Assembly (NCBI GenBank): GCA_016872645.1
Contig: VGZH01000006.1
Location: 1-64,000, forward strand
DNA length: 64,000 bases
From: Planctomycetota bacterium
Lineage (GTDB): Bacteria > Planctomycetota > Planctomycetia > Planctomycetales > Planctomycetaceae
Direction of reading: 5' to 3'
Shown: positions 25,900-34,429 of the stretch, in pieces
How positions within the stretch are numbered: position 1 is the first letter of the stretch
How the letters are laid out: each line of letters opens with the position of its first letter
Position numbers and translations under genes: made by a program
The notes under the pieces: model-generated
Database searches by the model: none
What the model saw: only the letters and a program-made list of their open reading frames with translations
Told to the model about the DNA's origin: nothing

Positions 25900-27699
25900 T
25901 TAAACCGCTTTGGCGGGCACGGTCGCTCGTTGGTTGATTTCTTCCGGCTTGATCCGACTCAGGCCCGACGCGGTGCCGGAACGGACTCCACCGTCGTCGC
26001 CAGTGGTCGTCGTCACTGGCTCGAGTCGCATCGGCAGCGAAACCGTAAACGTGCTCCCTTTGCCGAACTCGCTGACCAGCGTGATTTCGCCGCCCAGCAG
26101 TTTGCAAAGTTCCTTCACGATCGACAGGCCCAGCCCGGTCCCTTCGAACTCGCGAGTGAGGGTCTCCTCTTTCCCCGGTTGCTGCCGGCCCTGACGGAAT
26201 TTCTCGAAGATGCGTTCCTGCTCTTCGAGCGGAATCCCGATGCCGGTGTCTTCGATCTCGATGAGGAATCGCGGTTCGTCGCGCAAGCCGGCACGGACTC
26301 GCACACGGCCCCCCTCGGGAGTGAACTTGATCGCGTTTGACAGCAGATTGCTGAGGATTTGCTGCAACTTGCCGACGTCTTGGAACAGCTTCGGGACTCC
26401 GGGTTCGACTAGCCAGGACAAGTCAATATTTTTCTTTTCAGCCTGTGGAGCCATCGCTCCTGTCTGCCGTTCGATCAGGTCGTTCAGCGAGAACTCGACC
26501 AGATGCAGTTCCATCTTGCCGCTTTCGATCTTGGCCAGGTCGAGTACATCGTTGATCAGCGACAGCAACGAGCGGCCGGCGATTTGTATGTTGCCGACGT
26601 AACGCCGCTGTTTGTCCGATAGGTTGTCCGCGGTGTTCAGCACGTCGCTGAAACCGAGAATGCTGTTGAGCGGCGTGCGCAGTTCGTGGCTCATTGTGGC
26701 CAGGAATTCGTTTTTGATGTTGTTGAGTTCGTATAGCCGCAAGTTCACGCGAGCGAGTTCGTCGACTTTGCCGTCGAGGTCCGCGTTGACGCTGCGCAGT
26801 TCCTCCTGCACGGTGACCAAATGCCGCAGCATGCGGTTGAACGCATGACTGAGTTCCTCGAACTCGTCACCGGTACGGATGTCGGCACGCATGTCGAGCT
26901 TGCCGTGAGCGATCGCATCGCTGACTTTTTTCAGGTGCAGTACCGGCTTCGTCACGACGTAACGAATCACCAGATAGATCGCGATGATCGACAGAACGAC
27001 CTTCAGTAATTCGCCGGTGATCACGAAGGCGTTGGCCCTGTGCAACGGCGATTTCACACGGTCGAGCGGCAGCGTGATCTTGGCCGCTCCCATGAACTCA
27101 CCGACCTGACGCGGAATCTTGGTCCCGTTGGCGTCGGTTCTGTTTTCGTGATGATGGCACGACAGGCACGATTCAGCAGCCTTGAGCGCGACGTAATATT
27201 GGTATTCAGGCGGATCACCATCGACCTCCTTGATCACGTGATCTGTCCCCCCAGCCTTCAGCAAGTCCAGGACGTCTCGGCCACGCTGTTCGATCGGCAC
27301 GTATTTCGGATCCACCCCTTGATCGAGCGGATGCGAATGCAGCAACTCTCCCTTGAGTTCTTTCAATTCTTCTGGCTGCACTTCGATGTCCACATTGATG
27401 AAGTTGGTTTTGCTGATATCGAGCAGCCATTCGGCCTTGCTGACCAACTCGGCGTCCGTCACCGTGCGACGAAAAGCTTCCGTGTCTTGAATCGCCTGCC
27501 AGTGAGCTTTGAGCACCACGCTGGCCGCTAACGATTTGGCGCTCGTTTGAGTCGACCGATCCAGCAAGCTCGATGTCTGCCAGCGATACAGAAAAAACGT
27601 CCCGACTGCGAACAACGTCAGGCCAGTCCCGAACAACACCAACACCTTCAACTCAAAGTTGGCTTCCCCCAACAGACGTTTCAGCTTGTGGTACGACAT
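25900..27699 (-). CDS. Membrane sensor histidine kinase with c-type heme (DUF3365-like) sensor domain
   Basis: The protein has 599 residues. Helix 1 is at about 20-42. A periplasmic domain contains CLSCHH (about residues 176-181), a CxxCH covalent heme site of the DUF3365/Tll0287-like type. Helix 2 is near 230-252, followed by HAMP and a coiled coil. HisKA has SHELRTPLNSILGF (phospho-His about 338). The HATPase has the NLLSNAIKF N-box, DTGIGIP and GTGLGLSIV. It probably senses redox state or a small ligand and phosphorylates an unlinked response regulator; none is adjacent. The ATG at 27699 is chosen because the longer frame to 27765 adds a sequence unlike a membrane-protein N-terminus. Confidence 0.92.
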   Translation of the reverse strand: MSYHKLKRLLGEANFELKVLVLFGTGLTLFAVGTFFLYRWQTSSLLDRSTQTSAKSLAASVVLKAHWQAIQDTEAFRRTVTDAELVSKAEWLLDISKTNFINVDIEVQPEELKELKGELLHSHPLDQGVDPKYVPIEQRGRDVLDLLKAGGTDHVIKEVDGDPPEYQYYVALKAAESCLSCHHHENRTDANGTKIPRQVGEFMGAAKITLPLDRVKSPLHRANAFVITGELLKVVLSIIAIYLVIRYVVTKPVLHLKKVSDAIAHGKLDMRADIRTGDEFEELSHAFNRMLRHLVTVQEELRSVNADLDGKVDELARVNLRLYELNNIKNEFLATMSHELRTPLNSILGFSDVLNTADNLSDKQRRYVGNIQIAGRSLLSLINDVLDLAKIESGKMELHLVEFSLNDLIERQTGAMAPQAEKKNIDLSWLVEPGVPKLFQDVGKLQQILSNLLSNAIKFTPEGGRVRVRAGLRDEPRFLIEIEDTGIGIPLEEQERIFEKFRQGRQQPGKEETLTREFEGTGLGLSIVKELCKLLGGEITLVSEFGKGSTFTVSLPMRLEPVTTTTGDDGGVRSGTASGLSRIKPEEINQRATVPAKAV

Positions 27700-27844
27700 G
27701 GGGACGGTGGAGTCAGGGATTGGGAACTTGGAAGTAGGGAAGACATTAATCAGAACATTGAGCACTCAGTGGAGTGTATCGGCCGCGCGCAGTGGAGACA
27801 GTGGACGAAGACTTGGCCAGAGTCCCTTGTCTTTCCCGCGCCCC

Positions 27845-28705
27845 TTATCCCCTGCCCCTCCCCTGGCAGCGGCGGCAGAAAAACGTCGAACGTTGAGCTT
27901 GCACGATTCGGACAATTCGGCCGCACCGACATGTCGGACAGTTCTCGTCTTCGCGGTCGTAGACGCGATGAGCGTTCTGGTAGCCGCCGCTTTGATTGAG
28001 CGCGTTGCGGTATGTGCCGTCTCCGAGTGTCGATCCTTCATGCTCGATCGCCTCCAGCAAGACATGCTGAGTCGCCGTCTGCAATCGGCGAGCTTGTTCG
28101 CGAGTCACTTTCGACGCTGGCTGCAACGGCGAGATGCGGGCCTCGTGCAGGATCTCGCTGGCGTACAAGTTGCCGATGCCAGCCACGAGCTTTTGATCCA
28201 GCAACGCGACCTTGATCGGCCGAGCAGTTCGCTGACAGACTTCGTACCAGTCCGAATCTGTCAGCAGCAGCGCGTCTTTGCCGAGTGACTCTCCTCCCAA
28301 TCGTCGAGCCAGTTCTTCCGGATCGCACAACCGGACGACTCCCAAGCCACGGCGATCCCAAAACCAAACCGACCTGGTCTGCCGAGTTCGACCACCGCCA
28401 GCCATGCGCCATTCCAGTCGCAAGTGTTCGCGATCGGGTGGGTCGGCAATCAACATCAATCCTGTCATCCGTGGTTCGATCACAAACGAATCACCGCTCG
28501 AAAGTTCAATTACGATCCGCTTGGCCACGCGCCGCACAGCCGTGACTGTCTGGCCTTTGGCCCGCCGTGCCATCGCGGCAAACAGCGGTGACATCGTCAG
28601 CGGCCGGCAATCGCACGGACACAATCGTAGTTCGCAAAGAGTTCGCCCAGTCATCACGTCACGGATGCCGCGGACCATCGTTTCGACTTCGGGAAGTTCG
28701 GGCAT
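27845..28705 (-). CDS. mutM: Formamidopyrimidine-DNA glycosylase
   Basis: The protein has 286 residues and is the base-excision repair enzyme for 8-oxoguanine and formamidopyrimidines. The N-terminus, [14 protein letters not shown], supplies the catalytic Pro2 and Glu3. The helix-two-turn-helix part has [20 protein letters not shown]. The C-terminal zinc finger is C-PT-C...C-RR-C-Q (about residues 255-281), and the DNA-contact loop [15 protein letters not shown] matches Fpg rather than Nei. It is divergent from ispH across 159 bases. Confidence 0.96.
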   Translation of the reverse strand: MPELPEVETMVRGIRDVMTGRTLCELRLCPCDCRPLTMSPLFAAMARRAKGQTVTAVRRVAKRIVIELSSGDSFVIEPRMTGLMLIADPPDREHLRLEWRMAGGGRTRQTRSVWFWDRRGLGVVRLCDPEELARRLGGESLGKDALLLTDSDWYEVCQRTARPIKVALLDQKLVAGIGNLYASEILHEARISPLQPASKVTREQARRLQTATQHVLLEAIEHEGSTLGDGTYRNALNQSGGYQNAHRVYDREDENCPTCRCGRIVRIVQAQRSTFFCRRCQGRGRG

Positions 28706-28855
28706 GGGTCAGGAGGGGTTAGGGGTTCGGGGCTTAAGGTCGGAATGTTCTGTCGAGGTGAGAGCAGCCGCAAGGACCATCAATATCCCGCGACGTCGAA
28801 TCGTCCGCTAGACTCTTGCCGGAAACTTTCTAACCCCTGGTCCCTAACCCCTAGT
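28706..28855. repeat. Spacer between mutM and ispH with inverted AGGGGTTAGGG-type tracts
   Basis: AGGAGGGGTTAGGGGTTCGGGG at about 28711-28732 is mirrored by TAACCCCTGGTCCCTAACCCC at about 28831-28851. The two G-rich/C-rich tracts are inverted relative to each other, each next to one divergent gene's start. They may influence expression of both, or be dispersed spacer repeats. No clear promoter hexamers were picked out. Confidence 0.45.
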
Positions 28856-28864
28856 CGCTCTCTC

Positions 28865-29803
28865 ATGAGAATCCTGCTTGCCAATCCGCGCGGTTTTTGT
28901 GCCGGCGTCAACATGGCCATCGAGTGTCTGGACGAAGTCATCCGCCTGTGTGGCTCGAACGTTTTCGTTTACCACGAGATCGTCCACAACAAATATGTCG
29001 TTGAGCGGTTCACCCGGCAGGGTGTGAAGTTCGTGAACTCCGTGGACGAAGTGCCTCGCGGTTCGATCCTGTTGTATTCGGCGCACGGCATCTCGCCGGA
29101 AATTCGCCAGCAAGCCCGCGAGCGGAATCTGAAGACAATCGATGCGACCTGTCCGCTGGTCACGAAGGTGCATCTGGAAGCGATCAAGTACGCGAAAGAG
29201 GGCTATCACATCATCCTGATCGGCCACGAAGGACACGATGAAGTCATCGGCACGATGGGGGAAGCTCCCGAAAGTATCACGCTGGTCGATTCGCCGGCTG
29301 AGGTGGATCGCTTGCCGTTCGCGGTGGATGCGAAGGTCGCGTACCTGACGCAGACGACGCTGAGCGTCTTCGAGGCGAGCACCGTCATCGAACGGCTGAA
29401 GCGGCGCTACCCTGGAATCGTCAGTCCACCCAAAGAAGACATCTGCTACGCCACGACGAACCGGCAAGAGGCGGTCGACGTGCTGGCCAAGGATGCCGAC
29501 GTGGTCATCGTGCTCGGCAGCCAGAACAGTTCGAACAGCCAGCGACTGCGCGAAATCGGTCAGTCGATCAGCGGCCGAGCGTACTTGGTCGACGGCGTCC
29601 ACGAGTTGTCGCTTGACGATTTTGATGGCTCGGAAACGGTTTTGATTACAGCTGGAGCGAGCGCTCCGGAAGTGGTCGTCGAAGCCTGCGTCGAGGCACT
29701 CGTCAATCGCTTTCAGGCAACCGTCGAAAATCCAGTCGTCCGCGAAGAGCACGTCTATTTCCCGCTGCCCAAAGAGCTGCGCGTCATACAGGCGGCAACG
29801 TAG
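28865..29803 (+). CDS. ispH: 4-hydroxy-3-methylbut-2-enyl diphosphate reductase
   Basis: The protein has 312 residues and is the iron-sulfur enzyme that makes IPP and DMAPP in the last step of the MEP pathway. The three cluster Cys residues are in NPRGFCAGV (residue 13), IDATCPLVTK and EDICYATTNRQ. The substrate-binding His and Glu segments (YHEIVHNKYVV, IGHEGHDEVIGTMG) and SQNSSNSQRL are intact. The ATG at 28865 is the family start. Upstream in-frame codons run through the repeat-rich spacer and are not coding. Confidence 0.97.
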   Translation: MRILLANPRGFCAGVNMAIECLDEVIRLCGSNVFVYHEIVHNKYVVERFTRQGVKFVNSVDEVPRGSILLYSAHGISPEIRQQARERNLKTIDATCPLVTKVHLEAIKYAKEGYHIILIGHEGHDEVIGTMGEAPESITLVDSPAEVDRLPFAVDAKVAYLTQTTLSVFEASTVIERLKRRYPGIVSPPKEDICYATTNRQEAVDVLAKDADVVIVLGSQNSSNSQRLREIGQSISGRAYLVDGVHELSLDDFDGSETVLITAGASAPEVVVEACVEALVNRFQATVENPVVREEHVYFPLPKELRVIQAAT

Positions 29804-29991
29804 TTCGCAAACTTTTCGAGTCATTGGATTGAAGGACCAGTTTTAAATGATCTCCCCGTGCAGCGTGCGAGTTTTTGTATCCGTCTCGTAGCGGTGTTGT
29901 GCGAAAGATTATCCCAGCAGTGCCGTTTCAAACTCAGTCGCTGACAATAGTCGCGGCTCCAAGGCGATTTGGATTTGTTTTGTGATCGACC

Positions 29992-30642
29992 TTGGATCAC
30001 AGGTCCAATTCTTCTCAAAAGCTGGTTTCACCGAACGGCCTTCAACGTATGATCGTCGAGGTTGGGGGCATCGGCGTGACCATCAATGGACTGAAGCTTG
30101 AGAGCCTCGCCGCTCGGCTGATTGGCGGCGGTGCCGGATGCTTCATCCCCGAACTGGCACTCTCAGTTCTGAAAAGAGGCCTGCAGGAGAAAATCTTCAT
30201 GCAACTCCCCGATGCTTTGGATCTGCTGGTCGTCTGTGTTGAGGCGGGATTGGGCTGGGATTCCGGAATGCGGCGCGTCTCGGAATGAATTGAAAGTTGC
30301 TGCTCCGGAACTCTGCGAAGAATGCGATCGTTGCAACAGGCCGCTTCAGAGGGGCAAAGTCCGTCGCGAATTCCTGCGTGAGCTGGGTGTGCGGACAGGT
30401 GTGGACGACGTACGAGTCCTTGTGTCACGACGCTGACTAATGCCGAACGCTTTAGATCTTCCATCGGTCCGGCCTTGCGCACGCAGTACGGCACGATGGG
30501 TCTAAAACGACGTCAGTACGCCGAAGAACTTGCTCATAAAGACTCCCGTACAGATGCTTTTTCCCGGGTACTTTTCATTTTCTGAGGCATTTTCATGGTG
30601 TTGGTTGGCCCCGCAGCCGTAATGACGGTGCAAAATTTGAAA
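29992..30642 (+). pseudogene. Decayed tadC-like type II secretion F-domain gene
   Basis: Three successive reading-frame segments together read as a TadC protein. Frame 1 to 30288 gives IGGGAGCFIPELALS and LPDALDLLVVCVEAGLGWDSGMRRVSE. A +1-shifted frame then gives ELKVAAPELCEECDR...REFLRELGVRTGVDDVRVLVS. Frame 1 resumes near 30433 with TNAERFRSSIGPALRTQYGTMGLKRRQYAEELAHK. An in-frame TGA at 30583 interrupts VLFIF, after which GIFMVLVGPAAVMTVQN continues. At least two frameshifts and one nonsense change make it non-functional. TadC is an inner-membrane platform protein of Flp/Tad pili. No other tad genes are present. ispH lies about 190 bases upstream. Confidence 0.85.
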
Positions 30643-30814
30643 CTATCGTGGCTGAGGGGTTTTGCGTCGGTTCGGGCGCGATTTGCGTCCGACACAAGAA
30701 AATCCGCTTTGGGCGCAGACAAGATCGAGAAGGAACGATAGTTTTCTCGCCGTTCTGGTCGCTGCGATCGGCGCGAGCGACCCCGCCTCGTCTGGCTCCC
30801 TAAGGAATGCTGAC

Positions 30815-31270
30815 ATGAAGACGAACTCCGCGCTTCTGGTTCTGGCTCTGTTGACCTCAATAATGCTGCCTGGTTTTGCCGCTGATGAAAAAGACAAACT
30901 GAACGGTGCCAAGTGTCTCTTGGCTGCAAAGAATCCCGCCAAGGCAGACAAATTCGTCGAATACCGTGGCGCGAAGATTTACTTCTGCTGCGACAATTGC
31001 CCCAAGGCCTACGAAAAGGACAAAGCCAAGTTCGCGACGAAGGCCAACCACCAGCTCGCGCTGACCGGTCAAGCCAAGCAAGAGAAGTGCCCGCTCAGCG
31101 GCCAAGCCGTTGACAAAGGCCAGACCGTCGATATCGCCAACGTGAAAGTTTCTTTCTGCTGCGGCGACTGTAAAGGTCAAGTCGAGAAGGCTGAAGGCGA
31201 TGCGAAGCTCGAGCTCGCGTTTGCTGACAAGGCGTTCGACAAAGGTTTCAAAGTCGAAAAGAAGAAGTAA
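30815..31270 (+). CDS. Exported protein with two TRASH/YHS-like Cys motifs
   Basis: The protein has 151 residues. A signal peptide (residues 1-23, ending PGFAAD) is followed by two similar halves. The first has CLLAAKNPAKADKFVEYRGAKIYFCCDNC and the second has CPLSGQAVDKGQTVDIANVKVSFCCGDC. The spacing C-x(n)-FCCxxC recalls TRASH/YHS metal-binding modules involved in heavy-metal sensing or trafficking. The tail is Lys-rich. It is monocistronic, with a strong terminator 30 bases after the stop. Metal binding (Cu or Zn) is an inference from the Cys pattern. The ATG at 30815 gives the signal peptide. Confidence 0.8.
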   Translation: MKTNSALLVLALLTSIMLPGFAADEKDKLNGAKCLLAAKNPAKADKFVEYRGAKIYFCCDNCPKAYEKDKAKFATKANHQLALTGQAKQEKCPLSGQAVDKGQTVDIANVKVSFCCGDCKGQVEKAEGDAKLELAFADKAFDKGFKVEKKK

Positions 31271-31299
31271 TTCTCTCGTCCTGAGACCGCGATCATCAG

Positions 31300-31330
31300 A
31301 GCCCGGCTTGTTCGACAAGCCGGGCTTTTC
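31300..31330 (+). terminator. Intrinsic terminator after the TRASH-like gene
   Basis: A 12-base perfect stem (AGCCCGGCTTGT, 31300-31311, with ACAAGCCGGGCT, 31315-31326) on a 3-base TCG loop is followed by TTTTC. It is a classical rho-independent terminator. The next gene starts 20 bases later. Confidence 0.92.
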
Positions 31331-31350
31331 GCTTTGCAGGAACAACCGCT

Positions 31351-34284
31351 ATGCGCAGCCCATCGACGTGCCTGTTGTTCTGTCTGTGGCTGGCACCCGA
31401 AATCGCGATCGCTGGCGGAGTCGGCCTGCAAGCTCATTGGCTGTGGAGCAGTCGTTCTCCGCGCGTCAACGAAACGATTCGGCTGCGGCGCGAATTCAAC
31501 GTGGCCGACTCTGTCGCACGCGCCGAGCTGCGCGGTTTGGCGGATGATCGAGCGACCGTCTTCCTCGATGGCCGTAACGTTGCGCAGTTCACGTCGACTC
31601 GAAGATTTGCGACAGCACAGGTGGCCTCGCTGACAGCGGGAAAGCATCTCGTCGAAATCGAAGCGACCAACCAATCCGGGGCGGCGGGAGTCTGGTTGCA
31701 ACTCGATTGGACGGAGAGCGACGGTCGGACTCAGCGACTGGTGACCGATGGTGATTGGGAAGTCCGCGACGCAACCGGCGAATGGCGGCGAGCAGTCAGC
31801 TTGGGGTTGCTCGGCATCGCTCCCTGGTGGAGACCGGCCGGCGAACTGGATGACTATGACCAATGGAAACGAGCAATTGGAACGGGGGAAGCGGACGAGG
31901 CGGCTCGCATCCGGGTGGCGCCGGGCTTTGAAATCGAGTTGGTTCGCAGTTCCCAAAAGGGAGAAGGCTCGTGGGTGAGCCTGACGTTCGACGCCAAAGG
32001 CCGCCTGATTGTCGGCCGCGAAGGCCCAGGCATTCTGCGGATGACGTTGCCGCAGGTCGGCGAGTCCGACGCCATCAAGGTCGAACTCATCAACGACAAA
32101 CTACTGGAATGTCGCGGGCTGCTGTGGGCGTTCGAGAGTCTCTTCGCCAACGCGAATAACTCGAAGGGGCTGTACCGGCTGCGTGACACCGACGGCGATG
32201 ACCAATTCGACGAAGTTAAACTGTTGAGAGCGACCGGTGGCGGAGTTGGGCACGGACGGAACGCGCTGGCATTGGGACCGGACAATCTGATTTATGTGAT
32301 TCACGGCAACAATGTGCTGGTGTCGGAGACCGACCGCGCACTTCCCGAGGACTCGCCGTTGCAGCATCTTGCCGAAGATCGATTGAGGCCGGCGTTCTGG
32401 GATCGATTCCTGTTCGACTCCGACGCGAGAGTGCCGGCCGGTTACGTCGCTCGCACGGATGCCGATGGTTCGAGCTGGCAAGTCGTTGCAGGAGGCTTTC
32501 GCAATCCCTATGGAGTGGACTTCAACGCCGACGGCGAACTCTTCACGTTCGATGCCGACAACGAGGGGGATCAGGGGACTCCGTGGTATCGGCCGACGCG
32601 GATCAATCACATCGTCAGCGGCGGCGATTATGGATTCCGGCAAGGCTCGGCGAATCGACCGGGGCACTACGCTGAGCACCTGCCGAGCATCCTCGACATG
32701 GGCTTGGCTTCGCCGACCGGAGTGAAGTCGGGACATCGCGGCACATTTCCGTCGCCGTATCGCGAAGCCATGTTCGTCTGCGATTGGTCCTACGGCCGTA
32801 TTCACGCGATTCATCTCGACCTCAACGGAGCTTCGTACCGTTGTCGATCGGAAGTGTTTCTCGAGGGTCAACCGCTGAACGTGACCGACATAACGTTCGG
32901 ACCTGATGGCGCGATGTACTTCGTCACCGGCGGGCGCGGCACACAGTCAGGACTGTATCGAGTCCGGTCCGTGGGACAGGTTTCCAATCTCCCCGGCCAG
33001 AGACAGCAGGTTGAAAGGCGACCCCATGAGAAACGCCGACAACTCGAACGCTGGCACACGGTCGAAGACTCGGCCGCGATTGATACGTTGTGGTCGGCGC
33101 TTGGAAGTGACGATGTCTGGCTGCGTCACGCGGCACGCGTCGCATTGGAACGTCAGCCGGTCAAGGAATGGCGCGAGCGCGCGTTGAAGTCACCGACGAC
33201 GCGGGAATCGGCAACGACCACGATCTCGGCGCTGTTGGCGCTCGCGCGCGTCACGGGGGAACCGATGACGCTGCCATCAATTTGCAAGCGGCTCAATGCG
33301 CTGTCGTTTGCCGAACTCTCGACCGAACAGCGGCTTGATGCCTGGCGGGTGTACGCCGTGGTCTTCGCTCGATTGGGAAAGCCGTCGCAGTCGATCGCGA
33401 AATCCGTGACGGAAGTTCTCGCGCAGCAGTTTCCACAGGAACTCGAAGAGCCGAATCAAAAGCTGTGCGAGTTGCTCGCGTACCTCGAATGGCCGCCGCT
33501 GGTCGAGCAGTCGATCCCGCGACTGGAGGCGGCCATTGAACAGGCCGACAAGCTCGCGTACCTGACGACGCTGCGTGACGTGCCGGTCGGTTGGACGCTC
33601 GACCTGCGGCGGCGGTACTTCACCGAACTGCGCAAGGCGGATCTGTTCGACGGCGGCAACTTGTTGCCGATCGCGGTCAACGGAATTCGCGAGGATGCGC
33701 TGGCAATGTTGTCCGCTGACGAGCGTCGCGAACTGGAGACGGTCCTTGAACCGGCTGCGGAAGGGGGTGGCGACATCCTGGCCACGACCGCCGCGCGGCC
33801 AGTTGTTCGGGAATGGAAGCTCGAAGAGTTGGAGGCGACGCTCAAAAAACCCGCCGCGCCGCGCGACGTCGCTCGCGGCGAGCGGTTGTTTCGTGACGCG
33901 CTGTGCATTCGTTGTCACCGTTTTGGGACTGAAGGTCGCACGCTGGGGCCTGACCTGACGTTCGTGAGCAGTCGCTTTGGTCCGCGGGATCTGCTGGAGC
34001 ACATGTTGGTGCCGTCAAAAGTCATCGACGGCAAGTATCGGCAGACGACGGTCGAGACGAAGTCCGGAAAAGTCTTAGTCGGCCAAGTAGTTGGTGGCGA
34101 TGGACAGAATCTGCTGCTCGCCCCGGATCCACTGCGGCCGACGAAAGTCACGAAGATTCCTCTGAACGAGATCGAAACTCGGCAGGCGAGCCCCGTTTCG
34201 CCCATGCCGGTCGGACTGCTGAACTCGCTGACCGAGGTGGAGATTTTGGATCTGCTCGAATACCTGCGGATTGGAAGGCGGTGA
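31351..34284 (+). CDS. PVC-type exported heme protein (dehydrogenase-like propeller, HEAT-like region, CxxCH cytochrome)
   Basis: The protein has 977 residues. A signal peptide is at 1-22. A beta-rich N-terminal domain of about 160 residues resembles galactose-binding folds. A glucose/sorbosone dehydrogenase-like propeller (FEIELVRS..., FRNPYGVDFNADGELFTFDADNEGD, FGPDGAMYFVTGG) follows at about 185-540. A helical HEAT-like stretch comes next, and then a C-terminal cytochrome c domain with CIRCH (about residues 852-856) and TLGPDLT. This architecture is typical of planctomycete membrane-bound dehydrogenase-domain proteins, thought to oxidise sugars or glycans in the periplasm. The substrate is unknown. 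Confidence 0.9.
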   Translation: MRSPSTCLLFCLWLAPEIAIAGGVGLQAHWLWSSRSPRVNETIRLRREFNVADSVARAELRGLADDRATVFLDGRNVAQFTSTRRFATAQVASLTAGKHLVEIEATNQSGAAGVWLQLDWTESDGRTQRLVTDGDWEVRDATGEWRRAVSLGLLGIAPWWRPAGELDDYDQWKRAIGTGEADEAARIRVAPGFEIELVRSSQKGEGSWVSLTFDAKGRLIVGREGPGILRMTLPQVGESDAIKVELINDKLLECRGLLWAFESLFANANNSKGLYRLRDTDGDDQFDEVKLLRATGGGVGHGRNALALGPDNLIYVIHGNNVLVSETDRALPEDSPLQHLAEDRLRPAFWDRFLFDSDARVPAGYVARTDADGSSWQVVAGGFRNPYGVDFNADGELFTFDADNEGDQGTPWYRPTRINHIVSGGDYGFRQGSANRPGHYAEHLPSILDMGLASPTGVKSGHRGTFPSPYREAMFVCDWSYGRIHAIHLDLNGASYRCRSEVFLEGQPLNVTDITFGPDGAMYFVTGGRGTQSGLYRVRSVGQVSNLPGQRQQVERRPHEKRRQLERWHTVEDSAAIDTLWSALGSDDVWLRHAARVALERQPVKEWRERALKSPTTRESATTTISALLALARVTGEPMTLPSICKRLNALSFAELSTEQRLDAWRVYAVVFARLGKPSQSIAKSVTEVLAQQFPQELEEPNQKLCELLAYLEWPPLVEQSIPRLEAAIEQADKLAYLTTLRDVPVGWTLDLRRRYFTELRKADLFDGGNLLPIAVNGIREDALAMLSADERRELETVLEPAAEGGGDILATTAARPVVREWKLEELEATLKKPAAPRDVARGERLFRDALCIRCHRFGTEGRTLGPDLTFVSSRFGPRDLLEHMLVPSKVIDGKYRQTTVETKSGKVLVGQVVGGDGQNLLLAPDPLRPTKVTKIPLNEIETRQASPVSPMPVGLLNSLTEVEILDLLEYLRIGRR

Positions 34285-34429
34285 TTGACACCAAATCGTG
34301 ACTGCTCTGGTACTAAGAGTTTTTGTCAGAGCCCGGCCACTCGTCACGGTTCGAACAGGTGATTAACCTGCTCAAATCATGAGGCTGGCCGAAGAGAAAT
34401 TTCAAATCGCGTCTTTTGTCGAGGAGAAT

